Below are positions 11,074-24,387 of a stretch of DNA of 64,000 nucleotides, in pieces. The DNA comes from Hevea brasiliensis (lineage: Eukaryota; Streptophyta; Magnoliopsida; Malpighiales; Euphorbiaceae). The stretch covers positions 15,460,141 through 15,524,140 of the forward strand of contig NC_079507.1 of the NCBI RefSeq assembly GCF_030052815.1. Direction: 5' to 3'. A program made the translations under genes and the position numbers. Below the pieces are notes generated by a model. The model made no database searches. It was not told the DNA's origin and saw only the letters and a program-made list of their open reading frames with translations. Position 1 is the stretch's first letter. Each line of letters opens with the position of its first letter.

Positions 11074-14000
11074 TGTGACACCCCTTACCCGTACAAGATA
11101 CCCGAGTAAGTAATGCCACCGTGTACCGCACACTCTAATATTTCTCAATTAATTTAGAAAATGCTTTTGCACATAATTTAAGAAAAACAAATAATTTAAA
11201 CCATTAATCAAAAGTATCATGCATTTAAGGTTCAGAAAAATTTAAAGAAAATACGTCTGAGTACCTGCAAAAAATGGAGAAAACTGCTCTTCTAACTCGT
11301 AAAAACACTTCGAATACTTTTATTTCATCATATCAAACTCCAAGATCCCATACTCTCAACAATTTTTCTCAAACATTCATTATGAACACCAAATTCCAGT
11401 TGATGATTTCGACATTTCAATTTGCATTTTGATTCATCATTCACATGTGATGTTCGCATGTAAATCACAAGTAAACATCTACTTTTCCATTAACAAATAC
11501 AATTTTCATAATTTACATATACATCAAAATATATTACATGAGATCAAATACATATGAGAAAATACAAATCTACTACAAAATATCAAAATGACAACCGACA
11601 CCTAGTGCCCTACCGATGCAATCATGTAGTGAGGTGACACAGACAATCGAGCGTAACGGCCGATGGACTCACCCGTGGTCTACTGGGCTCACGATCGGGA
11701 TCTCCAGTACCTACGGCGTGGCAACGCGCTAAGCAATAATGCTTAGTGGTGCAATAATATAATAGAAGAAAATAGCAAAAATAAATGTGTATGCAAAGTG
11801 TATGCTTTCTTTGTTTGATTTTGGTATATTCATTAATTCATTAACTTTGTTCACTTTTATTCATTTGGTTGCCCCAAGTAACCTACACTAGACGATCGGA
11901 TCGATAACGGGTAACCGCACCGGGTACCTAGTACTCGGCCGTCACACCATTGGTTGCATATGCATCTCCCGGCAGTAAATGTAACCTAACAAGTCAGAAT
12001 AATGTCGTGCACAAGGCCAAGTCTCAATGTAAAGTCGAATGGCTAAAAGCCATGAAATCACAGAATGGCATTGTTGCCATGTGCGATCGCTAACGGAACC
12101 CTATTGGCATGCCAAACTATCCAAACCAATCTTGTTAGGTATACTAGGGCATTTGAAACTCTTAAATTTGTCAATTTGTGAATTTCAACTTTTTTGGTGT
12201 CACTATTCATCATTGGTCAACAAAAATGTTGACTTTTAGAATAAAAATGTGTACATTGCCTTTGGCACTCCCAACATACCACATTTGGTGTTTAAAACTT
12301 GTTGGCATTAAGTGTTAATGCAATTTCAAAGTGTAACCCACACTAGCAGAAAATTTCAGTTTTGATGCCCTAACTTCACTGTTCCATTGGACACTGTTAC
12401 TGTTGGAATTTGAAGAAATGCAAAACATGAAAGTTGTTCCTTATTTTGTCTAGTTGAATTTCCTTTTTTGAATCACTCCATTTGGAGTTTTGTAGCTCCA
12501 GATATGGCTCAAAAACCCAAGCTGGCCGGATTTCAAATTCTGCAGATTTACCATATCTACAGTAACATGAACAGTGACTTGAGTCACTTGGTTGACTGGG
12601 TTCTGGCCATAATTTGGGGTAGGTTCCTTCATGAAAGTTGTTTGTCTATATCTTAACTTGTTGCTGTAAAAATTTCAGACCAATTGACCAAATCTACAGT
12701 GAGTTATGGCCAAATGAACAGTTACTGTTCATTTGGTCAAATTCTGCAGAGGCAGTTTCAGGGTTCCGGATTGGGGCCAAGTTTTGGTCCTCTTGCTTTG
12801 GTCTTTTGGGCATGGTTTCTTCAGCAAAAATGTGCCATTATAAGCCTAGTTTCATGTCCAATTGGCCAAAATTCAATTGGACTTACACAGCCCAAGTTAT
12901 GGCTGTGCAAAGGGACTGAAATTTCAGTCCCTATGCTGCTGTCCATAGGGCAGATTTCACCTCACTTTGCCATAGCATTTTTCAGTCCCATTTATGGTCA
13001 ACATATCTAAAATGGTCACTAATTGACCATTACAATGTGCCCTAAGAATTTCCTAAGCCAATTCACATTTTCACCCTTCCAAACCCTAATATCCAACTAA
13101 ATTTACTTATGAACTTAATTAACATACTTAGTTTAATGTCCATGTGTTTTAATACTTTAACCATCATTTCTAGCCACTTTAAATTTATCAAATCAATCAA
13201 CCTCATACTTCCATAGGGCTGCTGAAAATTTAAAGTACCATAACTCATGTAATTTACTTCAATTCTTTAAAATTTCTTAGCTCAAATGATATTCTAACTA
13301 AGATTAAAAGAAGGAGAATGAAGTTTGTAGCACTAACCTCACTTAGGGCAGATTTTTCCCACCTCTAAACTTCACTTTCCTTCACTTTCAAGGCTGCCAA
13401 AAGGTTGTTTAAGGTGTGGAGTAAAATTTTAATGAAGAGAGGTTAGGGTTTTGTGGTGAAACAAGGGAGAAATTAAGCTTGAGAAGTGAGGTTTAATGGA
13501 GTTTGAGAGAGGGAGAGAGGTTCACGTTTTGGCTGCACTAAGGAGAGAAGGATGGCTGCTGAAATTTTGTTGAATTTGGTCTTCTCTTATCTCTTTTAAT
13601 GGTTAGTCAAACAATGGCTTAAGTGTGATTGGTCCAACTTTTTAAATGATGTCATTTTTGCCTTATTTTTGCATTTTCTTTTCTTTTCTTCCACTACTCA
13701 TTTCAATTTTCATTTCTAGTAATATTTCTTCATATTTGATGTCATATTAATTATTTACTCAACTGGGCAAGTCGGCCAAAAATCACCTCGGAAGGCGAAA
13801 TGACCAAAATGCCCTCCGTTTGGCTTAACGGGTCAAAATTGTCTGTACCGATTGAAAAATTTTTCTAAGTATTTTCTTGGCATTCTAATGCCATGGGAAC
13901 CTCAATTACCCTTCTCTGGAGTCCCAAAAATTATTTTATAATTTTTCCCCCGGGTCTAGGGCTCCTCGTTGCGAGAACCGCAACTTCCCTCCGATTACCC

Positions 14001-14198
14001 ATCGCTTGGGCACCGGCTCGTTTGACTCAGTTGTATTTTATTTCTAAAATTTTTTACTAAATTTTTCTTATTAATATTTGAGTTAATTAGGGTTCCTAAC
14101 TTTAGTTTAAATATTTTTCCGGACGTTCTAGCTGTCCGGACCGACACCGGTCACCGGAACAGTAGAATGTACGGAGTGGTTACCGGGAGGGTGTTACA
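11074..14198 (-). repeat. Array A LTR 2 (shared middle LTR)
   Basis: 3,125 bp, TGTGACACC...GGTGTTACA. It serves as 5' LTR for unit 1 and 3' LTR for unit 2. No TSD lies at its edges: it is flanked by a PBS on one side and a PPT on the other. The central part (about 12,000-13,900) is almost identical to LTRs 1 and 3. Confidence 0.95.
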
Positions 14199-14213
14199 AC
14201 TCTTCCCCTCTAA
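14199..14213 (-). other. Polypurine tract, array A unit 2
   Basis: The minus strand reads AGAGGGGAAGAGT just before the LTR edge, identical to elements Y and W. Confidence 0.8.
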
Positions 14214-17200
14214 TTTAAATTTCGTCCTCGAAATTTACCTGATGCAAACAGTTGAGGGACCTGTTGCCTCATCGTTTCTTCACTTTCCCAAGTTGGCTCC
14301 TCGGTGTTTTGGTGCCTCCAATGCAGTTTCACCTGTGTAATCTGTTTTTTCCTCAACTCTTTCTCTTCCAGAGCCAAGTTTCGTATAGGTTATTCTTCAT
14401 ATTTCAAATCCTGTTGTATTTCAATTTCTTCTCTGGAGATGACATGTGAAGGGTCCAGCGGTATCTTACGAGCATGGATACATGGAACACATTGTGGATC
14501 TTGTCCAGCTCTGGTGGTAAAGCTAGCCTATAGGCCACTGGACCCACACGTTCAATGACTTCATATGGGCCAATGAACCTAGGGCTCAACTTACCTTTTC
14601 TTCCAAACCTCAATACCTTCTTCCATGGTGACACCTTGAGGAACACTTTGTCGCCAACCCCATATTCTATTTCTTTTCTCTTGGTCGGCATAAGATTTAC
14701 ATGCATGCAGGCAACCTTCGATTAGCTTTGATCAATTTTACCTTGTCCTCGATCTGTTTCACAGTGCAGCCCTACCGATTTGTCTTCGCCCAATTCAGTC
14801 CGGACTGCTGAGTTCTACATTTTCTCCCATACGATTGCTTCATATGGGGCCATTTGGATGCTAGCTTGATAGCTATTGTTGTATGCAGTGCGCGGTGGGA
14901 GGTATCTATCCCAACTTCCCTCAAACTCAATGACACAACTCCTCGGATATCCTCAAGGACACGACAAATATTTCATGTTATTGTTATCATTTCAATTCAA
15001 TATTTGTATCAATTTCGTGGGTTTCAATTGTTTACGGATTACTCTTTTCGATTGCCCATCCGTGCGAGGATGGAAAGGTCTTTGAAATGGAGTTGTGTAC
15101 CCAAGGATTCATGCAATTTCTTCCAAAATCTCGATGTAAACCTTGGGTCTCGATCGGATATAATGGAAAGTGGGATTCCATGCGATCTAACTATCTCAGC
15201 GATATACAATTCGCTAACCTCTCTAGTGAGTAGTCGGTCCTAATCGCGAGAAAGTGTCTTGACTTTGTCAATCTATCCACTATTACCCATCTTTGCATCA
15301 TGTTTCCTCCGGGTGAGAGCGGACCACTTACAAAATCCATGGTGACCCGATCCCATTTCCATTCGGTATGCGTATGGTGTAGCAATCTGATGGAACTTGA
15401 TGTTCTGCCTTGACTTGCGACATGTCAAGCATTTAGTCACATAGTCACCGATATCTCTCTTCATACTGTGCCACCAATATCAAGCTTCGGTCGTGATACA
15501 TCTTTGTACTTCACAGGTGCATAGCATATACACTAGTGTGTGCCTCTTTTAGAATACTAGCTTTCAATTCCCCATCATCCGTACACAGTCTTCCTTTGTA
15601 GTCTGAGACACCCATCTGCTTTCACCCCATAGTCGATTGCTTTTCCCTCGAGATCTTGCTCATAATAGCGATAACTTTTCATCTGTCTTTTGCCCATCTA
15701 GTATCTGCTGTGAGTTTGGCCTCACTTGCAACTCGGCCAAAATAGCTCCATCTCGAATCAAAGATAGATGGGCATTCAATGATCTCAAAGTGTCATGGAT
15801 TTTCTGCTCAAAGCATCAGCAACTACATTTGCCTTCCCAGGATGGTAATCAATTACACTGTCATAGTCCTTCAGGAACTCAATCCATCGCCTCTGTCTAA
15901 GGTTGAGTTCCTTCTGGGTTGGCAAATATTTTAGGCTCTTGTGGTCTGTATAAACGTAGCACTTTTAACCACACAAATAATGCCTCCATATCTTCAGTTC
16001 GAAGATAATTGCTGCAAGCTCTAGATCATGGGTAGGGTAGTTCTGTTCATGTGGCCTTAGGTATGCGGAAGCATAGGCGATCACTTTCCCCTCTTGCATC
16101 AACACACACCTAACCCATTATGAGAGGCATCACGTAAACCACAAAATCCTTCCACGACCTTGTGTGCTGCTGGTGCCTCTGTCAACATAGCCTTTAACTT
16201 CTCAAAGCTGGTCGGCACTTGTCATTCCATCCGTCGACATTCTTGTGTAACAACTTGGTCATTGGAGCGGCTATTAGGAAAATCCTTCACAAATCTTCTG
16301 TAATACCCAGCTAGCCCCAAGAAGCTTCGACCTCGATTGTGTTTAGGAGGCTTCCATTCCATCACTGCTTCTATTTTCTTGGGATCCACCCAAATCCCAT
16401 CAGCTGACACTATGTGTCCAAGGAATGCAATTTCATTCACCAAAAGTCACACTTGGACAACTTAGCATCTGACTTCTTTTCTTTCGTGGTTTGCGAACAA
16501 TCCTCAAATGCTCATCATGTTCTTCCTGGTCTTGGAATACACCAAAATATCATCAATAAAGACCACTTCGAAGCGATCTTAGTGTGTATGGAAGTTTCGG
16601 TTCAGAAGGTCCATGAATGCGGCTGGTGCATTTGTTAGGCTAAATGGCATCACTAGGAACTCATAATGCCCATATCGGGTCATGAATGCAGTCTTTAGCA
16701 CTTCTGCATACTTCACCCTCAATCGATGATACCTCGATCGAGATCAATCTTGGAAAATACTCTGCTCCCTTCAACTAATCAAACAGATCATCAATTCTAG
16801 GCAACGGATATTTGTTCTTCACGATCACTTTGTTTAAGCGCCGTGTCGATGCATAGTCTCAAAGTCCCATCCTTCTTTTTCACAAAGCAACCGAGCTCCC
16901 CACGGTGACACCTGGCGTATGAACCCCTTATCAAGCAACTCTTGCAACCGAGTTTTCAACTCCTCAACTCGATGGGTGCCATCCTATAAGGAGCAATGGA
17001 AATGGGTCTTTGTGCCGCAGTTGTCTCAATGGCAAATTCGACTTCCCTTTACGGTGGCAAACCGTGCAACTCTTCAGAAATACCTGGAAGTCTCTCACGT
17101 GGGTATGTCACTCGGGTTTGGCTTAGCACGCCTAGTATCCACCACATGTGCTAGGTAGGCTTCACACCTTTTCTCATTATTCTTCTTGCAATCGTGGTTG

Positions 17201-18786
17201 AGATGACATTGGACAGAAATCATCCTTTCCCCACAACTGTGATCTCATTACCCTCTCAAGTTTTTAGAAATTCTCTTCAATTTTCAATCAACTATTGCCT
17301 GATGACTTTACAACCTATCAATTCACAATATATCGTAAAACTAATGGAAGGGCATCTCAATTAGGTGCCAAGAATTCATACCCTGAATCCTCAACGGCAA
17401 CCCTTGTATACTTTGTTCACTACCACTGCGTGGCCCAATGGATTAGTGACCGAATGTCTTGGTCACTCTCCCTACCAATATCCCCCTTTCTACGGGTAGG
17501 TTGATGCAAATGTAAGAATGAGTGGATCTGGATCCACCAATGCATGCACAGAGTATTGTAGAGGGAGAACGCACTCGATGACGTCAGGCATCTTGTTCCT
17601 CCGAGCTCTCAAGGCATAATTTCGGCGGGTGGTCCGTTATCGGCCTCTCTGTGGCTCGGATGTAGGCCTCGAGATGGTCCCATAGCTCAGTTTACGGACC
17701 TTCTACCCCTTGGTGGTGCAGAGCGGTGCATCTACTTGTGTCGGGCAGTAGTAGTTACGTGTGGCGGTTCCTCGGTTGATGTTCGCCGACCCACATCTCA
17801 AGCAAGCACCAGTCACTCTCAACATTCCCCCTTGTGCCATTTCGGCGGTGTGGACACGCAGAAGATCTTTGGCTGGTCCCCTGAACCCCATCCACTCGAG
17901 AGCGCCCACGATGGTGTGGGTGACCTCTCCTAGGGGTGAGCGTGGCACAGGCCCCGAGGTGACCACGACCACGTGGGCGACCGAACTCGTGCGGGAGGAC
18001 CCTTAAACTTCTTCCCAAATCCGGGGTGGAACTAGAGACTGGTCCCCTCTTCTGCTGTCTCTCCTTACAGTCCGCTCATTGATTCTCACTTTTTCAACCC
18101 TTATTGCGCTTCCACTAGCTTGCTAAATTGTGATTCCCAAGGCGTGAGTCGTATCTTGATATTGTCATTCAGTCCTCTTGAATCTCTTGCACCTTTCACC
18201 TCATTAGGGACTATCTCCTTCCGTAGCGGCTTAATCGGACGAATTCTTTCTCATACTCACCACCGACAATTGTCTCGCCTCAGTTAATAAATTCCTTCTT
18301 CTCTCTTCCGGTATACAAGATCCACATATTTCTTCTTGAACTCAGAGAGGAAGAAGTCCCAAGTTACTTCGGCCGCACTTCATCGACACGTGTCCCACCA
18401 TCCGTAGGCATCGTCTTGTAACAAGGATATAGCGACTTCTAAGTTCGCTCTGGGTGCGTGGAGTTGTTTTAAGACTCGCCTGCCTTCGGTTCAACCAATT
18501 CTACCGCAACAGAGTCATCTTCTCTCTTGCCATAGAAGTCCACGACTCCAAATTTTCTTAACCTTTCCAGTGTGATTTACTGTGTGGAGCTGGTGGTGGT
18601 GGTGGTGGTGCCGGCATTACCCCACCATCTGTCTAAAGAAGTCGGCCATTTGTTGGAACATGGCTCGTGGAGGCCGAAAGGTGCTCGCTTGAGCGGGCGA
18701 GCGATTCTCTCATGCCTCCAGCCTCACCGCAGTGGAGCATGACTCTCCACTTCCTCCTCAACGGCTCTACGAGAGGAAGGATCCAT
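14210..18786 (-). pseudogene. Array A unit 2 gag-pol (heavily frameshifted)
   Basis: Second copy of the unit 1 relic, offset by 7,837 bp. The gag start is at 18786. The RT C-terminal part ([10 protein letters not shown], then a K-P-P-K stretch) is at 16222-16443. The integrase core, with MDFVSG and VIVDRLTKS, is at 15191-15385. GPY and the start of the chromodomain are at 14404-14706. Indels differ from unit 1 but fall at the same CAG/CTG positions: element Y's TCTGTGATGG is TCTCGAGATGG in unit 1 and lacks further bases here. The internal length equals unit 1 exactly despite this. Non-functional as written; the true sequence may be more intact. Confidence 0.88.
14961..15035 (-). other. Intron-like insert in integrase, array A unit 2
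   Basis: 75 nt on the minus strand, beginning GTAAACAATTG and ending TTTGTCGT before GTCCTTGAGG. It has the same length and position as the Y insert (61362-61436). The acceptor CAG reads CGT here. Confidence 0.6.
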
Positions 18787-18894
18787 ATCCTATTCAAAAT
18801 AAGAAAGATAAACAGATCTGCATTAGTGTCACCTCGACTCTTACAAATGCAATGCATGGTATGGACTCAATCTAGGCCCGAACGCCTAAACCGT

Positions 18895-18905
18895 GCTCGA
18901 TACCA
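18895..18905 (-). other. Primer binding site, array A unit 2 (1 nt short)
   Basis: GCTCGATACCA on the plus strand, 5 nt from LTR 3, with the same missing T as unit 1. The full 12-nt match to initiator tRNA-Met is kept in H, Y and C2. Confidence 0.8.
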
Positions 18906-18910
18906 CTAAA

Positions 18911-21900
18911 TGTGACACCCTTACCCGTACAAGATACCCGAGTAAGTAATGCCACCGTGTACCAAGACACTCTAATATTTCTCAATTAATTTAGAAAATG
19001 CTTTTGCACATAATTTATGAAATACAAATTATTTAAACCATTTATCAAAAGTATCATGCATTTAAGGTTCCAAAAATTTTAAGAAAATCCGTGAGTACCG
19101 CTAAAAATGGAGAAAACTGCTTCTTGAACTGTTAAAAACACTTCCAATACTTTTATTTCATCATCTCAAACTCCAATATCCCAAAATCTCAACAATATTT
19201 CTCAAACATCCATTATCAACACCAAATTCAATATCATGATTTCCACATTTCAATTTCCATTTTCATTCATCATTCACATGTGATGTTCGCATGTAAATCA
19301 CAAGTAAACATCTACTTTTCCATTAACAAATACAATTTTCATAATTTACATATACATCAAAATATATTACATGAGATCAAATACATATGAGAAAATACAA
19401 ATCTACTACAAAATATCAAAATGACAACCGACACCTAGTGCCCTACCGATGCAATCGCAGTAGTGAGGTGACACGCACAATCGAGCGTAACGCCGATGGA
19501 CTCACCCACCGTGGTCTACCGGGCTCACGATCGGGATCTCCAGTACCTACGCGTGGCAAAAGCAACGCGCTAAGCAATAATGCTTAGTGGTGCAATAATA
19601 TAATAGAAGAAAATAGCAAAAAATAAATGTGTATGCAAAGTGTATGCTTTCTTTGTTTGATTTTGGTATATTCATTAATTCATTAACTTTGTTCACTTTT
19701 ATTCATTTGGTTGCCCCAAGTAACCTACACTAGACGACTGGACTGGATAACGGGTAACCGCACCGGGTACCTAGTACCTCGCCGTCACACCATTGGTTGC
19801 ATATGCATCTCCGGCAGGCAAATGTAACTAACAAGTCAGAATAATGTCGAGCACAAGGCCAAGTCTCAATGTAAAGTCGAATGGCTAAAAGCCATGAAAT
19901 CACAGAATGGCATTTTTGCTATGTGCAGTACTGCTAACGGAACCCTATTGGCATGCCAAACTATCCAAACCAATCTTGTTAGGTATACTAGGGCATTTGA
20001 AACTCTTAAATTTGTCAATTTGTGAATTTCAACTTTTTTGGTGTCACTATTCATCATTGGTCAACAAAAATGTTGACTTTTAGAATAAAAATGTGTACAT
20101 TGCCTTTGGCACTCCCAACATACCACATTTGGTGTTTAAAACTTGTTGGCATTAAGTGTTAATGCAATTTCAAAGTGTAACCCACACTAGCAGAAAATTT
20201 CAGTTTTGATGCCCTAACTTCACTGTTCCATTGGACACTGTTACTGTTGGAATTTGAAGAAATGCAAAACATGAAAGTTGTTCCTTATTTTGTCTAGTTG
20301 AATTTCCTTTTTTGAATCACTCCATTTGGAGTTTTGTAGCTCAGATATGGTTCAAAACCCAAGCTGGCCGGATTTCAAATTCTGCAGATTTACCATATCT
20401 ACAGTAACATGAACAGTGACTTGAGTCACTTGGTTGACTGGGTTCTGGCCATAATTTGGGGTAGGTTCCTTCATGAAAGTTGTTTGTCTATGTCTTAACT
20501 TGTTGCTGTAAAAATTTCAGACCAATTGACCAAATCTACAGTGAGTTATGGCCAAATGAACAGTTACTGTTCATTTGGTCAAATTCTGCAGAGGCAGTTT
20601 CAGGGTTCCGGATTGGGGCCAAGTTTTGGTCCTCTTGCTTTGGTCTTTTGGGCATGGTTTCTTCAGCAAAAATGTGCCATTATAAGCCTAGTTTCATGTC
20701 CAATTGGCCAAAATTCAATTGGACTTACACAGCCCAAGTTATGGCTGTGCAAAGGGACTGAAATTTCACTCCCTATGCTGCTGTCCATAGGGCAGATTTC
20801 ACCTCACTTTGCCATAGCATTTTTCAGTCCCATTTATGGTCAACATATCTAAAATGGTCACTAATTGACCATTACAATGTGCCCTAACAATTTCCTAAGC
20901 CAATTCACATTTTCACCCTTCCAAACCCTAATATCCAACTAAATTTACTCATGAACTTAATTAACATACTTAGTTTAATGTCCATGTGTTTTAATACTTT
21001 AACCATCATTTCTAGCCACTTTAAATTTATCAAAACAATCAACCTCATACTTCCATAGGGCTGCTGAAAATTTAAAGTACCATAACTCATGTAATTTACT
21101 TCAATTCTTTAAAATTTCTTAGCTCAAATGATATTCTAACTAAGATTAAAAGAAGGAGAATGAAGTTTGTAGCACTAACCTCACTTAGGGCAGATTTTTC
21201 CCACCTCTAAACTTCACTTTCCTTCACTTTCAAGGCTGCCAAAAGGTTGTTTAAGGTGTGGAGTAAAATTTTAATGAAGAGAGGTTAGGGTTTTGTGGTG
21301 AAACAAGGGAGAAATTAAGCTTGAGAAGTGAGGTTTAATGGAGTTTGAGAGAGGGAGAGAGGTTCACGTTTTGGCTGCACTAAGGAGAGAAGGATGGCTG
21401 CTGAAATTTTGTTGAATTTTGTCTTCTCTTATCTCTTTTAATGGTTAGTCAAACAATGGCTTAAGTGTGATTGGTCCAACTTTTTAAATGATGTCATTTT
21501 TGCCTTATTTTTGCATTTTCTTTTCTTTTCTTCCACTACTCATTTCAATTTTCATTTCTAGTAATATTTCTTCATATTTGATGTCATATTAATTATTTAC
21601 TCAACTGGGCAAGTCGGCCAAAAATCACCTCGGAAGGCGAAATGACCAAAATGCCCTCCGTTTGGCTTAACGGGTCAAAATTGTCTGTACCGATTGAAAA
21701 ATTTTTCTAAGTATTTTCTTGGCATTCTAATGCCATGGGAACCTCAATTACCCTTCTCTGGAGTCCCAAAAATTATTTTATAATTTTTCCCCCGGGTCTA
21801 GGGCTCCTCGTTGCGAGAACCGCAACTTCCCTCCGGTTACCCATCGCTTGGGCACCGGCTCGTTTGACTCAGTTGTATTTTATTTCTAAAATTTTTTTAC

Positions 21901-22041
21901 TAAATTTTTCTTATTAATATTTGAGTTAATTAGGGTTCCTAACTTTAGTTTAAATATTTTTCCGGACGTTCTAGCTGTCCGGACCGACACCGGTCACCGG
22001 AACAGTAGAATGTACGGAGTGGTTACCGGGAGGGTGTTACA
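18911..22041 (-). repeat. Array A LTR 3 (5' LTR)
   Basis: 3,131 bp, TGTGACACC...GGTGTTACA, followed at once by the TSD TTGCT. It is almost identical to LTRs 1 and 2 in its central part. Differences cluster in the first kilobase, nearest the internal region. Confidence 0.95.
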
Positions 22042-22046
22042 TTGCT
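22042..22046. repeat. Target-site duplication TTGCT (right of array A)
   Basis: Second copy of the 5-bp duplication at 3233-3237. Immediately after it the RT reading of element H continues. Confidence 0.9.
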
Positions 22047-24208
22047 CTTGTACTTTTAGTTGATAATAACCTGATCTCAGGTCAATTTTGGAGAATACAG
22101 CTGCACCCCTTAACTGATCAAGCAAGTCATCAATGCAGGGCAATGGGTATCTATTCTTTATTGTCACCTTATTCAACTGTCGATAGTGAATGCATAACTG
22201 GAGAGTGCCATCCTTCTTCTTTACAAACAATACTGGCGCTCCCCAAGGTGACACACTAGGGTGGATAAAGCCCTTATCAAACAGCTCTTGCAACTACACT
22301 TTCAACTCTTTCAATTCTGCAGGTGCCATTCTATATGGTGTTATAGAGATTGGGTCCACACCAGGCATAACATCAATTTCAAACTGCACTTCCCTTTCTG
22401 GTGGTAATACTGGCAATTCATCAGGAAACACATCCGGAAAGTCACATACTGTGGGGATGTCCCTCAATGATGGACTACCCACTTGAGTGTCTATCACATG
22501 TGCCAAGTACGCCTCATACCCCTTCCTAATCATTTTTCTGGCCAGTGCAGCTAAAATAATGTTTGACAGCAATAACTACTTCTCCCCATGTATTACTACA
22601 TCACCATACTGAGGGAGACCAAAAGTGACTATCTTCAGTCTACAGTCAATCATTGCATGATGCCTGGCTAACCAATCCGTGCCCAAGATAATGTCATAAT
22701 CTCTGAAGGGCATTTCAATCAAATTAGACAGAAAGGTGTGTCCTTGGATCACCAGAGGACAATCCATATATAATCTATTTACCCTGACCTTCTGGCCTAA
22801 TGGACTAGTTACTAGCACATCATAGTCCATTGGTACACACTGAATAGCAGTAGAACACATCACACTAGCACTAACATATGAATGTGTGGAGCCAGGATCA
22901 AATAACACATATACATCTTGGTCAAGGATGGAGAAAATACCAACTACTACGTCTGATATTTTAGCCTCCTCCCTTTGATGCATGGTATACACTGATCGTG
23001 CGCCATCGGTAATCGGGCTGGTTAACGGCTTTGACTTCCAGGAGTGTTACCAGGACCCCTACTTCTACCTCTACCTCTACCAGCTGACTGTGACCCTCTA
23101 GGTGTAGAGACTTGGGCTGATCTCTCAGATGTAGCAGAAGGTCCAGATCAGAGCGGACTAGTACAATCCTTAGCAAAATGTCTGCTCCCTCTATAGTTAT
23201 AGCATGCGCCTATGGCCTTGAAACACAACCCATCGTGTGTTCTACCACAGGTCTCACATTGCCGAATTGATAAAGATCCTCGAGAAGCTTGCTGGGTCTA
23301 CTAACTAGACCGGGGTGGTCTTTGGCCAGAGAATCTGCCTCTGCCAGATCTGCGAGAACTAGATCCTCCATACTGTTTCCTCTTCCCTAAAACACTTTCA
23401 GGTGCTTGACTAGTAGTCTTTTCAGTATTCTCTTTCTCTTGTATACCCTTCTTCACTGCCTCTTCTGATTCTATCCTTTCCAGTTCCAAGGCTTGTGAAA
23501 TCAGCTCAGAAAAATTCTGGTGTCCGAATCCCACAACTTGCATCCTCAAATTCAGCCTTAATCCGGACTCAAACCTCTTACATCTGTCTCTGGGGGTGGA
23601 GACTAAGCTTCTAGTATAGTGGCTTAGCCTTGAAAGTCTCGTTCATACTCTACTATTATTCTATCTCCTTGTTTCAAACTCAGGAATTCTTGTAACTTCA
23701 TATCCACATAAGCATCAGAGACCCACTTCTGTCAAAACTCCCTCAAAAAGTCTAACCGGGTCAACACAGGTGGCTTAACCAGGCTGTGGGGGATGGTCTT
23801 TCACCATTCATATGCATCCCCTTGGAAAAGAGATATTGAATATTCAAATTTTAATTCTTCAATATACTGCAGCTTTCTGAAAACCCGTTCTATTCTTTCC
23901 AATCACTGTTCTGCCTCCAGTGGATCCACAGTGCCCTTAAACTCGGTGGCCCCAAATTTTATCAATTTTTCATATTGCTGAGCTGAGGGCTGTGGTTGTG
24001 CTACAGGTGCTAGCATCTAAACATGAAGTGGCACATTTCCCGCTATTTGTTGGAAAAACGCAGCCATTTGCTGTGCAAACTGAGCAAGAAACTACGGTGC
24101 TGGAGTAGGAGCTGGAGTGGCTGACCCACTCACGTTCTGGAGTGCTGGGGCTTCCCCTTGAACCTCAGCCTCAACAAATTGTTCCATGGAATGATCTCCC
24201 TCTTCCAT
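22042..24208 (-). pseudogene. Element H gag, protease and RT N-terminus (broken)
   Basis: Minus strand from the ATG at 24208 (MEEGD). Gag covers about 24208-23160 and ends in a basic, Gly/Arg/Ser-rich stretch (23301-23549). Two zinc knuckles follow: a short C-X2-C-X3-H-X3-C (23223-23258) and a canonical-spacing knuckle (23163-23204) whose second Cys is Tyr. The protease is in 22576-22992 with FDPGST where D-S/T-G is usual. The linker and RT fingers (22294-22572, 21994-22293) include [11 protein letters not shown] and LRSGYYQL, then break off at array A. A stop in the gag N-terminus (near 24016) and several frameshifts make it non-functional. Confidence 0.88.
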
Positions 24209-24367
24209 TCCGTTTCACAAAAGTTTCTACTTCCTGAGATCAAACACAAGGAGGTTGACCTCCGTTAGTGCATATTCATGACGTAAATATGTCATATGTA
24301 TCAATTAAAGACACTTGAGCAGTTGCACTTATCAAAGAAATATTCACATACATAGTCAACATTTATT

Positions 24368-24379
24368 GCAAAACCATGC
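24368..24379 (-). other. Primer binding site of element H (tRNA-iMet)
   Basis: GCTCTGATACCA on the plus strand (TGGTATCAGAGC on the element strand), 8 nt inside the 5' LTR edge. A 12-nt match to the plant initiator tRNA-Met 3' end. Confidence 0.9.
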
Positions 24380-24387
24380 TCTGATAC

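Larger units (their letters stand above)
3238..22041 (-). mobile_element. Gypsy array A: three LTRs and two internal regions
   Basis: An 18.8 kb insertion in the RT of element H, bounded by TG...CA and a perfect 5-bp TSD. Its order is LTR (3238-6361), internal (6362-11073), LTR (11074-14198), internal (14199-18910), LTR (18911-22041), all in the same orientation. The repeat period is 7,836-7,837 bp, and both internal regions are 4,712 bp by coordinates. One TSD pair surrounds the whole block, so it behaves as one insertion enlarged by unequal recombination or duplication, or mis-assembled, rather than as two insertions. The LTRs are the same family as element Y. Internal ORFs are shattered by small indels. 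Confidence 0.93.

Noticed and set aside
22160..24000. Possible host gene between array A and the H LTR
   Set aside because: All recognisable segments read as Gypsy gag, protease and RT on the minus strand, continuous with 1-3237.
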